A stretch of 58,707 nucleotides of DNA from Streptomyces benahoarensis (GTDB lineage: Bacteria; Actinomycetota; Actinomycetes; Streptomycetales; Streptomycetaceae). The notes beneath the pieces are model-generated. The model was not told where the DNA came from and made no database searches. It was given only the letters and a program-made list of their open reading frames with translations. The position numbers were made by a program, and so were the translations under genes. Within the stretch, counting starts at the first letter, position 1; every line of letters begins with the position of its first letter. The stretch covers positions 1-58,707 of the forward strand of contig NZ_VKJP01000006.1 of assembly GCF_007280575.1 (NCBI RefSeq). Direction: 5' to 3'. Positions 18,186-25,870 of this stretch are shown piece by piece.

Positions 18186-18215
18186 TTTCCGGGAGCCGCT
18201 TTCGGCCCCCGGAAA
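18186..18215 (-). terminator. Second hairpin downstream of arc
   Basis: TTTCCGGG and CCCGGAAA form the outer stem and GCC/GGC an inner stem after one mismatch. With the hairpin at 18220-18259 it gives tandem terminators between arc and dop. Confidence 0.6.
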
Positions 18216-18219
18216 AGCG

Positions 18220-18259
18220 TCCGGCTGCGGACGCCCCGTGCAGGACATCCGCAGCCGGA
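18220..18259 (-). terminator. First hairpin downstream of arc
   Basis: TCCGGCTGCGGA pairs over 12 bp with TCCGCAGCCGGA, with a 16-base loop, eight bases past the arc stop codon. It should reduce read-through into dop. Confidence 0.65.
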
Positions 18260-18266
18260 GCGCGGT

Positions 18267-20033
18267 TTACAGGTACTGGCCGGTATTCGCGACCGTGTCG
18301 ATGGAGCGGCCGGTGTCCGCGCCCTGCTTTCCGGTGACCAGCGTGCGGATGTAGACGATCCGCTCGCCCTTCTTTCCGGAGATACGGGCCCAGTCGTCCG
18401 GGTTGGTGGTGTTGGGCAGGTCTTCGTTCTCCTTGAACTCGTCCACGCATGCCTGGAGAAGGTGGGAGACCCGCAGACCCTTCTGCTCGTGTTCGAGGAA
18501 AGCCTTGATGGCCATCTTCTTCGCACGGCCGACGATGTTTTCGATCATCGCGCCGGAGTTGAAATCCTTGAAGTAGAGGACTTCCTTGTCACCGTTGGCG
18601 TAGGTGACTTCCAGGAAGCGGTTCTCCTCGGATTCCGCGTACATCTGCTCGACGACCGACTGGATCATGCCGCTGACCGCGGCCTTCCGGGAGCCACCGT
18701 GCTCGGCGAGGTCGTCGGTGTGCAGCGGCAGGCGCTCGGTGAGGTACTTGGAGAAGATGTCCTTGGCCGCCTCGGCGTCCGGGCGCTCGATCTTGATCTT
18801 CACGTCGAGCCGCCCCGGGCGGAGGATCGCCGGGTCGATCATGTCCTCGCGGTTCGAGGCGCCAATGACGATGACGTTCTCCAGGCCCTCCACACCGTCG
18901 ATCTCGGAGAGCAGCTGCGGGACGATGGTGTTCTCCACGTCCGAGCTGACCCCGGAGCCACGGGTGCGGAAGAGGGAGTCCATCTCGTCGAAGAAGACGA
19001 TGACAGGCGTGCCCTCGCTGGCCTTCTCCCGGGCCCGCTGGAAGACCAGCCGGATGTGCCGTTCCGTTTCGCCGACGTACTTGTTGAGCAGCTCGGGGCC
19101 CTTGATGTTGAGGAAGAAGCTCTTCCCCGCGGGCTGCCCGGTCACCTCGGCGACCTTCTTGGCGAGGGAGTTGGCGACCGCCTTGGCGATGAGTGTCTTG
19201 CCGCAGCCGGGCGGGCCGTAGAGCAAGACGCCCTTGGGCGGGCGGAGTTCGTGCTCCTTGAAGAGGTCGGGGTAGAGGTACGGAAGCTCGACCGCGTCCC
19301 GGATCAGCTCGATCTGGCCGCCCAGACCACCGATCTTGTTGTAGTCGATGTCCGGGACCTCTTCGAGGACCAGCTCCTCGACCTCGCTCTTGGGAATGAC
19401 TTCGTAGACGTAACCGGAGCGCGATTCGAGGAGCAGGGCGTCGCCGGGGCGGATGGTCGTGTCCAGCAGCGGCTCGGCGAGCCGCACCACCCGCTCCTCG
19501 TCGGTGTGCCCGACCACCAGGGCGCGCTCGCCGTCCTCCAGGATCTCCTTGAGGGTGACGATGTCCCCGGCGCTCTCGAACTCCATGGCCTCGACCACGT
19601 TGAGCGCTTCGTTGAGCATGACCTCCTGGCCACGCCGGAGATCTGCCGTCTCCACGCTCGGGCTGACATTCACCCGGAGCTTGCGGCCACCGGTGAAAAT
19701 ATCGACCGTGTCGTCCTCATTGGCCTGCAGGAAGACACCGAACCCGGCCGGCGGCTGGGCGAGCCGGTCGACCTCCTCCTTGAGGGCGACGATCTGGTCG
19801 CGCGCCTCGCGCAGCGTATTCGCGAGGCGTTCGTTCTGCGCGGAAACGCCGGCCAGATTGGTCTGCAGCTCGACGATCCGCTCTTCGAGAATCCTCGTAT
19901 GCCGCGGAGAGTCGGCGAGCTTACGTCGCAGGACGGCGATCTCCTGCTCAAGATAGGCAACCTGACCGGCGGGATCCTCGGACCCCCGCCCCGGCCGGAT
20001 GCCGCGGTTGATGTCGTCGTCGTGGGCTGCCAC
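18267..20033 (-). CDS. arc: Proteasome-associated AAA ATPase Arc (Mpa)
   Basis: The 588-residue hexameric ATPase recognises Pup and threads pupylated proteins into the 20S core. An N-terminal coiled coil (about residues 22-92) binds Pup, and two OB-like domains follow (about 95-225). One AAA module has Walker A GPPGCGKT (273-280) and Walker [12 protein letters not shown]. The last residues, GQYL, give the penultimate Tyr used to dock on the alpha ring. GTG 20033, preceded by GGAGGAGGTGAGG, is preferred over a TTG 18 bases upstream. Tandem hairpins follow the stop, so arc may be regulated separately from dop-pup-prcBA. Confidence 0.97.
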   Translation of the reverse strand: MAAHDDDINRGIRPGRGSEDPAGQVAYLEQEIAVLRRKLADSPRHTRILEERIVELQTNLAGVSAQNERLANTLREARDQIVALKEEVDRLAQPPAGFGVFLQANEDDTVDIFTGGRKLRVNVSPSVETADLRRGQEVMLNEALNVVEAMEFESAGDIVTLKEILEDGERALVVGHTDEERVVRLAEPLLDTTIRPGDALLLESRSGYVYEVIPKSEVEELVLEEVPDIDYNKIGGLGGQIELIRDAVELPYLYPDLFKEHELRPPKGVLLYGPPGCGKTLIAKAVANSLAKKVAEVTGQPAGKSFFLNIKGPELLNKYVGETERHIRLVFQRAREKASEGTPVIVFFDEMDSLFRTRGSGVSSDVENTIVPQLLSEIDGVEGLENVIVIGASNREDMIDPAILRPGRLDVKIKIERPDAEAAKDIFSKYLTERLPLHTDDLAEHGGSRKAAVSGMIQSVVEQMYAESEENRFLEVTYANGDKEVLYFKDFNSGAMIENIVGRAKKMAIKAFLEHEQKGLRVSHLLQACVDEFKENEDLPNTTNPDDWARISGKKGERIVYIRTLVTGKQGADTGRSIDTVANTGQYL

Positions 20034-20285
20034 GGTCCTCACCTCCTCCAAGGGGAGCTGGACGCTTCCTGACCCTACCTGGGCGGGTGCGGGTTGAAAC
20101 CCCTAGATCGAAAAGACGGTCGGGGCGTGTCCGATCTTCACCCTTGCGCACGTCCGCTCACCAAGGGAATACCCACCGAACAACATCGGAAAGCGACCGG
20201 TTGTATCGTCGGGACGGTCAACACCCGTCAGGGCTGGCGCCACTTAGACAAAATTGCTTCACGTACGCAGGAAACGGCAGGCGAG
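20034..20285. promoter_or_regulatory. Divergent arc / ferredoxin promoter region
   Basis: This 252-bp gap separates divergent starts. On the arc strand, TAGGGT (20074-20079) is a plausible -10. On the ferredoxin strand I see no clear promoter hexamers. It holds no gene. Base composition is distinctly more AT-rich near 20170-20280 than in the flanking genes. Confidence 0.4.
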
Positions 20286-20582
20286 ATGACCGTGCAGGAA
20301 GAAGCCCGTCCAGAGCTTGAAGTCTGGATCGATCAGGACCTGTGCACGGGGGACGGGATCTGTGCGCAGTACGCGCCCGAGGTCTTCGAGCTGGACATCG
20401 ACGGGCTGGCGTACGTCAAGAGCGCGGACGACGAGCTGCTGCAGGACAAGGGCGCCACGACGCCTGTCCCGCTGCCGCTCCTCGGCGACGTACGGGACTC
20501 CGCGAAGGAGTGCCCCGGGGACTGCATCCATGTGCGGCGGGTCGCCGATCAGGTGGAGGTCTACGGTCCCGACGCGGAGTAG
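20286..20582 (+). CDS. Ferredoxin, probable [3Fe-4S] type
   Basis: The 98-residue acidic protein has the single-cluster ferredoxin pattern CTGDGICAQYAPEVFEL (C-x5-C) and ECPGDCIHV. The first, second and CPG cysteines fit a [3Fe-4S] cluster like those partnering cytochromes P450. A fourth Cys follows three residues later. An insertion (LLQDKGATTPVPLPLLGDV) between the halves is longer than in the shortest members. Its redox partner is not nearby. It is divergent from arc. ATG 20286 is chosen because the domain starts ten residues later and the upstream reading is non-coding in character. Confidence 0.88.
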   Translation: MTVQEEARPELEVWIDQDLCTGDGICAQYAPEVFELDIDGLAYVKSADDELLQDKGATTPVPLPLLGDVRDSAKECPGDCIHVRRVADQVEVYGPDAE

Positions 20583-20600
20583 CCGGGGCGGACCGGGAGT

Positions 20601-20628
20601 GGCGGCGGCGCGTATCGCGACCGCCGCC
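20601..20628. terminator. Terminator between convergent ferredoxin and secreted-protein genes
   Basis: GGCGGCGG pairs with CCGCCGCC, and an inner CGCG/CGCG pair closes a TAT loop with one bulged A. This gives a 12-bp stem 18 bases past the ferredoxin stop. Confidence 0.6.
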
Positions 20629-20698
20629 TTCCGCTGTCCGGACGCGCTCCCCGCGCCGGGCCCGGTTCCCGTACGGCGCCGGGCCGTACGGTGACGGC

Positions 20699-21277
20699 TC
20701 AGACGCGGGCGGTGCCCAGCGCCGCCTGATCGTCGGTGCGGAGGAACTTCCCGTCCTGCCAGCGCCACTTGGTGTCGGTGCGGACGTCGGGGCAGCAGCG
20801 CGGCACGTCGGTCGTGGAGTAGCCCAGAAGCGTCGCGGAGACCGTGCCGTCGTGCAGGGCGAGGTCCTGGACGCTCAGCTTCCGGGACGGGTCCAGAAGG
20901 GTCGCCACGATGCGGGGCGCGGCCTTGGCGTCGGAGGTCCGGGCGAGGACGTAGACGCCGTCGGGCGGGGTGCCGGTGTCGCTGTGGCAGCGGACAGTGG
21001 CGACGGTTTCGGTGGTGCCGTCGCCGTCGAGGTCGCCGGAGACCTGTTTCACCACATCGAGGCGGTTGGGCCCGCAGTCGAGGGGGAAAGTCACGGCGTG
21101 CGCGTCGGGGGCGGGCGCGGTGCGGCCGGGCTTCGCGGAAGCGGTGGTGGCGGTCGCATCGGGAGGCTGGACGAAGGATCCGGCGGCGATGACCGCGGCG
21201 ACAGCGGTGGCCGTGGTGAGCCAGTGCATGGGGCGGGGCTGGGTGTGCGAAAGGTCCTGGCCTGCCAAGGGCTGCAC
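20699..21277 (-). CDS. Secreted protein, unknown function
   Basis: The 192-residue precursor has an N-terminal signal peptide (positively charged start, core LTTATAVAAVIAAGSFV, likely cleavage near DATA/TASA). The mature part contains VSGDLDGDGTTETVATVRC, a calcium-loop or FG-GAP-like motif. It also has two CC/C pairs (LDCGPNRL, VPRCCPDVR) that may form disulphides. It ends with KWRWQDGKFLRTDDQ, as in many Streptomyces secreted proteins. GTG 21277 is chosen because AGGAG lies nine bases upstream; ATG 21229 would give a shorter signal. No enzyme family is evident. Confidence 0.78.
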   Translation of the reverse strand: MQPLAGQDLSHTQPRPMHWLTTATAVAAVIAAGSFVQPPDATATTASAKPGRTAPAPDAHAVTFPLDCGPNRLDVVKQVSGDLDGDGTTETVATVRCHSDTGTPPDGVYVLARTSDAKAAPRIVATLLDPSRKLSVQDLALHDGTVSATLLGYSTTDVPRCCPDVRTDTKWRWQDGKFLRTDDQAALGTARV

Positions 21278-21398
21278 GCGGGGTAACTCCTGTGAAGTGC
21301 TGTGGCGGTGGGAGTGCCCAGCATCGTTCCACAGGACGGGACGCCGAGGAACCAGCGGGACCCGAGTTTCACGCCGGGAACACACCGGAAACGAAAGA

Positions 21399-21439
21399 GC
21401 GCCGCCGACGGTTCCCCGGAGGGAACTCATCGGCGGCGC
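21399..21439 (-). terminator. Terminator after trmI
   Basis: GCGCCGCCGA pairs with TCGGCGGCGC, and an inner GTTCCC/GGGAAC stem closes the loop. It lies 30 bases beyond the trmI stop. Confidence 0.7.
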
Positions 21440-21468
21440 CCGGTTGTTCGGTGGCCGGAAGCCCGTCG

Positions 21469-22404
21469 TCAGCCGCGCTCGGCGGCCGATCCGGAGGCGT
21501 CCTTGGTGGCGCCGCCCGACGTGGAGCCGGGGCCGGTGTAGTCGTCGCCGTACGCGCCCTTGGCGGGGCGGCGGCGGCGCAGCGGGGGCTCGACGCCGTC
21601 GGCGAGGCGGCGGGCGGTGAGCAGGAAGCCGGTGTGGCCGATCATGCGGTGGTCCGGGCGGACGGCCAGGCCCTCGACGTGCCAGGTGCGGACCATGGTC
21701 TCCCAGGCCGACGGCTCGTTGAAGGTGCCGTGCTCGCGGATCGCCTCGACGGTGCGGGCCAGCTGCGTGGTCGTGGCGACGTACGCGCAGAGGATGCCGC
21801 CGGGGACGAGTGCCTTGGAGACGGCCTCCAGGCACTCCCAGGGGGCGAGCATGTCCAGGATGACGCGGTCGACGTCGGTGTCGGAGAGGTTGTCCTGGAG
21901 GTCGCCGACGGTGAGCGTCCACGCGGGGTGCGGGCCGCCGAAGTACCGCTCGACGTTCTGCGTGGCGATCTCGGCGAAGTCGGCGCGGCGCTCGTAGGAG
22001 TGCAGCATTCCCTGGTCACCGATGGCGCGCAGCAGGAAGCTGCTCAGCGAGCCGGATCCCACCCCCGCCTCGACGACGCGGGCGCCGGGGAAGATGTCGG
22101 CCATCGCCAGGATCTGCCCCGCGTCCTTGGGGTAGACCACGGCGGCGCCGCGGGGCATGGACAGGACGTAGTCGGGGAGCAGCGGGCGCAGCGCGAGGTA
22201 GGCGACGTTCCCGGTGGTACGGACAACACTGCCCTCGGGAGCACCGATCAGCTCGTCGTGGGGGAAGGCTCCCTTGTGGGTGTGGAAGCTCTTGCCCTCT
22301 TCGAGCGTGAAGGTGTAGTGGCGTCCCTTGGGGTCGGTGAGCTGGACCTGGTCCCCGACCTTGAAGGGCCCGCGACGGCGGGCGGCACCGGTCGGTTCGG
22401 ACAT
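21469..22404 (-). CDS. trmI: tRNA (adenine-58-N1)-methyltransferase TrmI
   Basis: The 311-residue enzyme uses AdoMet to methylate N1 of A58 in the T-loop of tRNA, as a homotetramer. The N-terminal beta domain (GPFKVGDQVQLTDPKGRHYTFTLEEGKSFHTHKG) and the Rossmann motif VVEAGVGSGSLSSFLLRAIG are characteristic. HSYERRADFAEIATQNVE and VILDMLAPWECLEAVSKALVPGG also match. A Gly/Ser-rich C-terminal tail is probably disordered. The gene has no Shine-Dalgarno, and TAGGCT sits six bases before ATG, the leaderless spacing. It follows the site-2 protease gene by about 110 bp, an order also recalled near the proteasome locus of mycobacteria. Confidence 0.94.
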   Translation of the reverse strand: MSEPTGAARRRGPFKVGDQVQLTDPKGRHYTFTLEEGKSFHTHKGAFPHDELIGAPEGSVVRTTGNVAYLALRPLLPDYVLSMPRGAAVVYPKDAGQILAMADIFPGARVVEAGVGSGSLSSFLLRAIGDQGMLHSYERRADFAEIATQNVERYFGGPHPAWTLTVGDLQDNLSDTDVDRVILDMLAPWECLEAVSKALVPGGILCAYVATTTQLARTVEAIREHGTFNEPSAWETMVRTWHVEGLAVRPDHRMIGHTGFLLTARRLADGVEPPLRRRRPAKGAYGDDYTGPGSTSGGATKDASGSAAERG

Positions 22405-22410
22405 GTGACC

Positions 22411-22416
22411 AGCCTA
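22411..22416 (-). promoter_or_regulatory. Candidate -10 box of a leaderless trmI transcript
   Basis: TAGGCT followed by GGTCAC and ATG 22404 places the hexamer at -12 to -7 from the start codon. Confidence 0.5.
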
Positions 22417-22514
22417 CCGGCCCCGGGACGTGCCCCGGACCAGCGGGCGCCCGGCGGCGGCCCCGGGGACCGGCGGGCGGCCGGGCCCGGGGCGCGCCGG
22501 GGCCCGCGCGGCGG

Positions 22515-23813
22515 TCAGGAGTGGCGGGCCATGGCGGTGACGAAGGCGCGCTCGACGTCGGCGGCGGAGAGGACGCCGTAGATCTCCCCGGTTTCCTCGA
22601 CGACGAGGTATTCGCTGGCCGGGGTGGTGCGGAGGTGTTCCAGCAGCTCCTCGCCGGACAGGTCGGCCGGGACCCGCATGCCGTCCTTGAGGTCCTGGGA
22701 GAGCGTGCCGACCGCCACCCAGGGGCGGCGGTGTTCCGGTACGGCCACGATGGCGGCCTCGCGGACGACGCCGGTGGGCTCGCCCTCGGGGTCGACGACG
22801 ACGAGGGCGCGGGCCCCCGCGTCGTTGGCGCGGCGCAGCGCCTCGGCGAGCGAGGTGTCGGGCGGGGTGGGCGCCGCACGGCGGGTGAGGGTCCGGGCTC
22901 CCAGGTCGGGGAGGCGTTCGCGCAGGCGGGCCATGCGCAGGCTGTTCCCCGCGCCGGTCCAGATGATGGCGGCGAGGACGGCGGCGAGCAGCGCGTCGGT
23001 GAGGGAGTCGGTGCCGGTGATGTCGGCGGGCGGGGTGCCGAGCGCACCGGAGTGGGTCAGCAGGGGCAGGCCGATGAGGACCGTGACGGCGAGCGCGCGG
23101 CCCACCCAGGCGGCGGCGACCGTGCCGCTCATGGGGCGGCCGGTGACCTTCCACACGACGGCGCGCAGCATCCGGCCGCCGTCGAGGGGCAGTCCGGGCA
23201 GGAGGTTGAAGACCGCCACGATGAAGTTGGAGATCATCAGGCCGGCCATCAGGACGCCGGGCACCGTGCGCGGCTCGACCAGCCGCATGCCGCCGTAGAA
23301 GACACCGGCCAGGACGAGGGAGAGCAGCGGGCCCACGAAGGCGAGGACGAACTCCCGGCCGGGCGTCTCGGTCTCCTTCTCGATCTCCGACACCCCGCCG
23401 AAGAACTGCAGCTGGATGCGGCGCACCGGCAGCTTGAAGCGGAGGGCGGCGACGGTGTGCGCCAGTTCGTGGACGAGCACCGAGGCGTAGAAGGCGACCG
23501 CGAAGAAGAGCGAGACGAGGTAGCGGGCGGCGCCCAGCTCCGGCAGGACCTGTTCGAGCTGGCCGCCGAAGACCCAGGTGATCAGCGCGGCGACGAGGAA
23601 CCAGCTGGGTGCGACGTAGACGGGCACGCCGAAGGGGCGGCCCATCAGGATGCCGCCGCCGGTGCCCTTGGGGCGGCCGGGCTTCGGCGCCTTGCCGCCC
23701 GTGCGGTGCGGACCGGTCCCGGGGTCCCGGCGCGGCTCTGCCGGCCGGTGCGGCCGAGGCGCCTCGGGGCCCTGCGGCTCCTTGGGGTCCTGCGGCTTCC
23801 CGCTGTCGTCCAC
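22515..23813 (-). CDS. Site-2 protease family zinc metalloprotease with CBS domains
   Basis: The 432-residue protein has a Pro-rich cytosolic N-terminus of about 55 residues. A membrane-embedded M50 protease core follows, with HELAH (His115, Glu116, His119) and, about 110 residues later, NLLPGLPLDGGRML supplying the third zinc ligand Asp. The C-terminal third carries a CBS pair (about residues 300-430), which often senses adenosine nucleotides. It should cleave membrane-embedded substrates such as anti-sigma factors, but none is nearby. GTG 23813 follows GAGGGGACG. It is divergent from the nuclease gene. Confidence 0.9.
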   Translation of the reverse strand: MDDSGKPQDPKEPQGPEAPRPHRPAEPRRDPGTGPHRTGGKAPKPGRPKGTGGGILMGRPFGVPVYVAPSWFLVAALITWVFGGQLEQVLPELGAARYLVSLFFAVAFYASVLVHELAHTVAALRFKLPVRRIQLQFFGGVSEIEKETETPGREFVLAFVGPLLSLVLAGVFYGGMRLVEPRTVPGVLMAGLMISNFIVAVFNLLPGLPLDGGRMLRAVVWKVTGRPMSGTVAAAWVGRALAVTVLIGLPLLTHSGALGTPPADITGTDSLTDALLAAVLAAIIWTGAGNSLRMARLRERLPDLGARTLTRRAAPTPPDTSLAEALRRANDAGARALVVVDPEGEPTGVVREAAIVAVPEHRRPWVAVGTLSQDLKDGMRVPADLSGEELLEHLRTTPASEYLVVEETGEIYGVLSAADVERAFVTAMARHS

Positions 23814-23998
23814 GGCGTCCCCTCGTCGGAATTGCGGCCTTCGCGCCTGCTCGGCCTGATCGTGCAGGGCAAAGGGGTTCTGCCGTCGATGGTATGCCGA
23901 GCCGCCGCCGCGGATCCGTCGTGGGGGGGCCGTCGCCGGTGCCGTGGCGGCGTCCCGCGGCGGGGCGTTGTCAGTGGCGGCCCGTAGGGTCGGGTGTC

Positions 23999-25057
23999 AT
24001 GGGAACGAGCACCGAGAATGCCGGGGCGGACGCGACGCACGGGCCGCGCACGCAGGGGGCGGCGGACGGACCGGAGACACCGTCGGCGGACGGGGCGGTC
24101 GCGGCCGGGCACGGCGCGTCGGCGGACGGGCCGCGGGCGGCTGCGATCGGCCCGCAGGCTGCCGCCGTCGATCCGCAGGCGGTGGCCGTCGGGCCGCAGG
24201 CGGTGGCGGAGGAGTCCGTCGCGCGATCGAGGCGGCCCGGGCCGCCGGTGGCGCTGTCGCCGTCGCGGGCGAGCGATTTCCTGCAGTGCCCGCTGCTCTA
24301 CCGCTTCCGGGTGATCGACAAGCTGCCGGAGCAGCCCAGCGCGGCGGCGACGCGGGGCACGGTGGTGCACGCGGTGCTGGAGCGGCTGTTCGACGCGCCC
24401 GCGGCGGAGCGCACGGCGGGCGACGCGCGGGCGATGGTGGCCGGTGAGTGGGAGAAGCTGCTGGCCAAGCGGCCGGAGCTGGCGGAGCTCTTCGCCGACG
24501 ACCCGACGGGCGAGCGGCTGAACGGGTGGCTGGCGGACGCCGAGGCGCTGGTGGAGCGGTGGTTCACGCTGGAGGATCCGACCCGCCTGGAGCCGGCCGA
24601 CCGGGAGCTGTACGTCGAGACGGTGCTGGAGTCGGGGCTGCGGCTGCGCGGGTTCATCGACCGGGTGGACGTCGCGCCGACCGGTGAGGTCCGGATCGTC
24701 GACTACAAGACCGGCAAGGCGCCGCGGCCGCAGTTCGCGGAGGGCGCGCTGTTCCAGATGAAGTTCTACGCACTGGTGATGTGGCGGCTGCACGGAGTGG
24801 TGCCGCGGCGGCTCCAGCTCGTCTATCTGGGCAGCGGCGACGTCATCACGTACGACCCGGGCGAGAGCGAACTGCTCACCGTGGAGCGGAAGTTGCTGGC
24901 ATTGTGGGAGGCGATCGGGACGGCCACGGCGACGGGCGACTGGCGGCCGCGGCCGACGAAGCTGTGCGGCTGGTGCGACCACCAGGCGCACTGCCCGGAG
25001 TTCGGCGGCACTCCCCCGGTGTATCCGCTGGAGATCCGCCCGGCGGACGGCGCGTAG
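23999..25057 (+). CDS. RecB/Cas4-like PD-(D/E)XK exonuclease with Fe-S cluster
   Basis: The 352-residue nuclease has a disordered Ala/Gly-rich N-terminus of about 80 residues. It includes three 7-residue units around PQA (48-68). The nuclease core has TVVHAVLE (His124), GFIDRVD (Asp221), IVDYKTGK (Asp235, Lys237) and a Gln in LFQMKFYAL (253). Cys97 (LQCPLLY) with Cys323, Cys326 and Cys332 (LCGWCDHQAHC) forms the four-cysteine frame of a [4Fe-4S] cluster, as in Cas4 and AddB. No cas genes are present, so a DNA-repair role is more likely. ATG 23999 is the first start consistent with the frame's end. Confidence 0.9.
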   Translation: MGTSTENAGADATHGPRTQGAADGPETPSADGAVAAGHGASADGPRAAAIGPQAAAVDPQAVAVGPQAVAEESVARSRRPGPPVALSPSRASDFLQCPLLYRFRVIDKLPEQPSAAATRGTVVHAVLERLFDAPAAERTAGDARAMVAGEWEKLLAKRPELAELFADDPTGERLNGWLADAEALVERWFTLEDPTRLEPADRELYVETVLESGLRLRGFIDRVDVAPTGEVRIVDYKTGKAPRPQFAEGALFQMKFYALVMWRLHGVVPRRLQLVYLGSGDVITYDPGESELLTVERKLLALWEAIGTATATGDWRPRPTKLCGWCDHQAHCPEFGGTPPVYPLEIRPADGA

Positions 25058-25100
25058 CCGGAGCAGGGCAGAATGGGGCCGGTCCAACAAAGGAGAAGTG

Positions 25101-25772
25101 GTGGCAATCCGCGTCCTGCTGGTCGATGACCAGCCGCTACTGCGTACGGGTTTCCGGATGATCCTGGAGGCCGAGCAGGATCTGGCGGTCGTCGGCGAGG
25201 CCGGTGACGGCCTGCAGGCCCTGGAGCAGGTCCGGGCACTCCAGCCCGATGTGGTGCTGATGGACATCCGCATGCCGCGGATGGACGGCGTGGAGGCGAC
25301 GCGCCAGATCACCGGCCCGGCGAAGGACGGCCCGGCGAAGGTGCTGGTGCTGACCACCTTCGATCTCGACGAGTACGTCGTCGAGGCGCTGCGCGCGGGC
25401 GCCAGCGGCTTTCTGCTCAAGGACGCCCCGGCGCACGAGCTGGTACAGGCGATCCGGGTGGTGGCCGCGGGCGAGGCGATGCTGGCGCCGAGCATCACCC
25501 GTCGGCTGCTCGACAAGTACGCCGGGCATCTGCCGTCCGGTGAGGAGGCGGTACCGGACACCCTGGACACCCTCACCGACCGCGAGGTGGAGGTGCTGAA
25601 GCTGGTCGCGCGCGGGCTGTCGAACGCCGAGATCGCCGCGGACCTCTTCGTGAGCGAGACGACGGTCAAAACGCATGTGGGCCATGTGCTGACGAAGCTG
25701 GGGCTGCGTGACCGCGTGCAGGCCGCCGTGTACGCGTACGAGAGCGGGCTGGTGCGCCCCGGCGCCCAGTAG
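25101..25772 (+). CDS. NarL/FixJ-type response regulator (orphan)
   Basis: The 223-residue regulator has an intact receiver domain: VDDQ with Asp9/Asp10, phospho-acceptor Asp55 in LMDIRMPRMDG, switch Thr in VLTTF and Lys in LLKDA. A LuxR-type helix-turn-helix follows (LTDREVEVLKLVARGLSNAEIA...VKTHVGHVLTKL, about 150-205). No histidine kinase is adjacent, so the cognate sensor is elsewhere or absent. GTG 25101 sits 5 bases after AGGAG; the overlapping GTG at 25098 is too close to it. The 43-bp gap suggests co-transcription with the nuclease gene. A strong terminator follows. Confidence 0.93.
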   Translation: MAIRVLLVDDQPLLRTGFRMILEAEQDLAVVGEAGDGLQALEQVRALQPDVVLMDIRMPRMDGVEATRQITGPAKDGPAKVLVLTTFDLDEYVVEALRAGASGFLLKDAPAHELVQAIRVVAAGEAMLAPSITRRLLDKYAGHLPSGEEAVPDTLDTLTDREVEVLKLVARGLSNAEIAADLFVSETTVKTHVGHVLTKLGLRDRVQAAVYAYESGLVRPGAQ

Positions 25773-25811
25773 CGGCGGCGCGGGCCCCGGTCCGGGGCGG
25801 CGTGGAACGGC

Positions 25812-25855
25812 CGGAGGGGCCGGTCCGGGATGGATGTCCCGGACCGGCCCCTCCG
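25812..25855. terminator. Strong bidirectional terminator
   Basis: A perfect 19-bp stem begins CGGAGGGGCCGGTCCGGGA and has the 6-base loop TGGATG. It lies between the convergent response-regulator and peptide-binding-protein genes, serving both. Confidence 0.85.
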
Positions 25856-25870
25856 CCTGTGTCGTGCGGG

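Noticed and set aside
18156-20072. Plus-strand frame of 638 codons opposite arc
   Set aside because: It is a shadow of the AAA ATPase.
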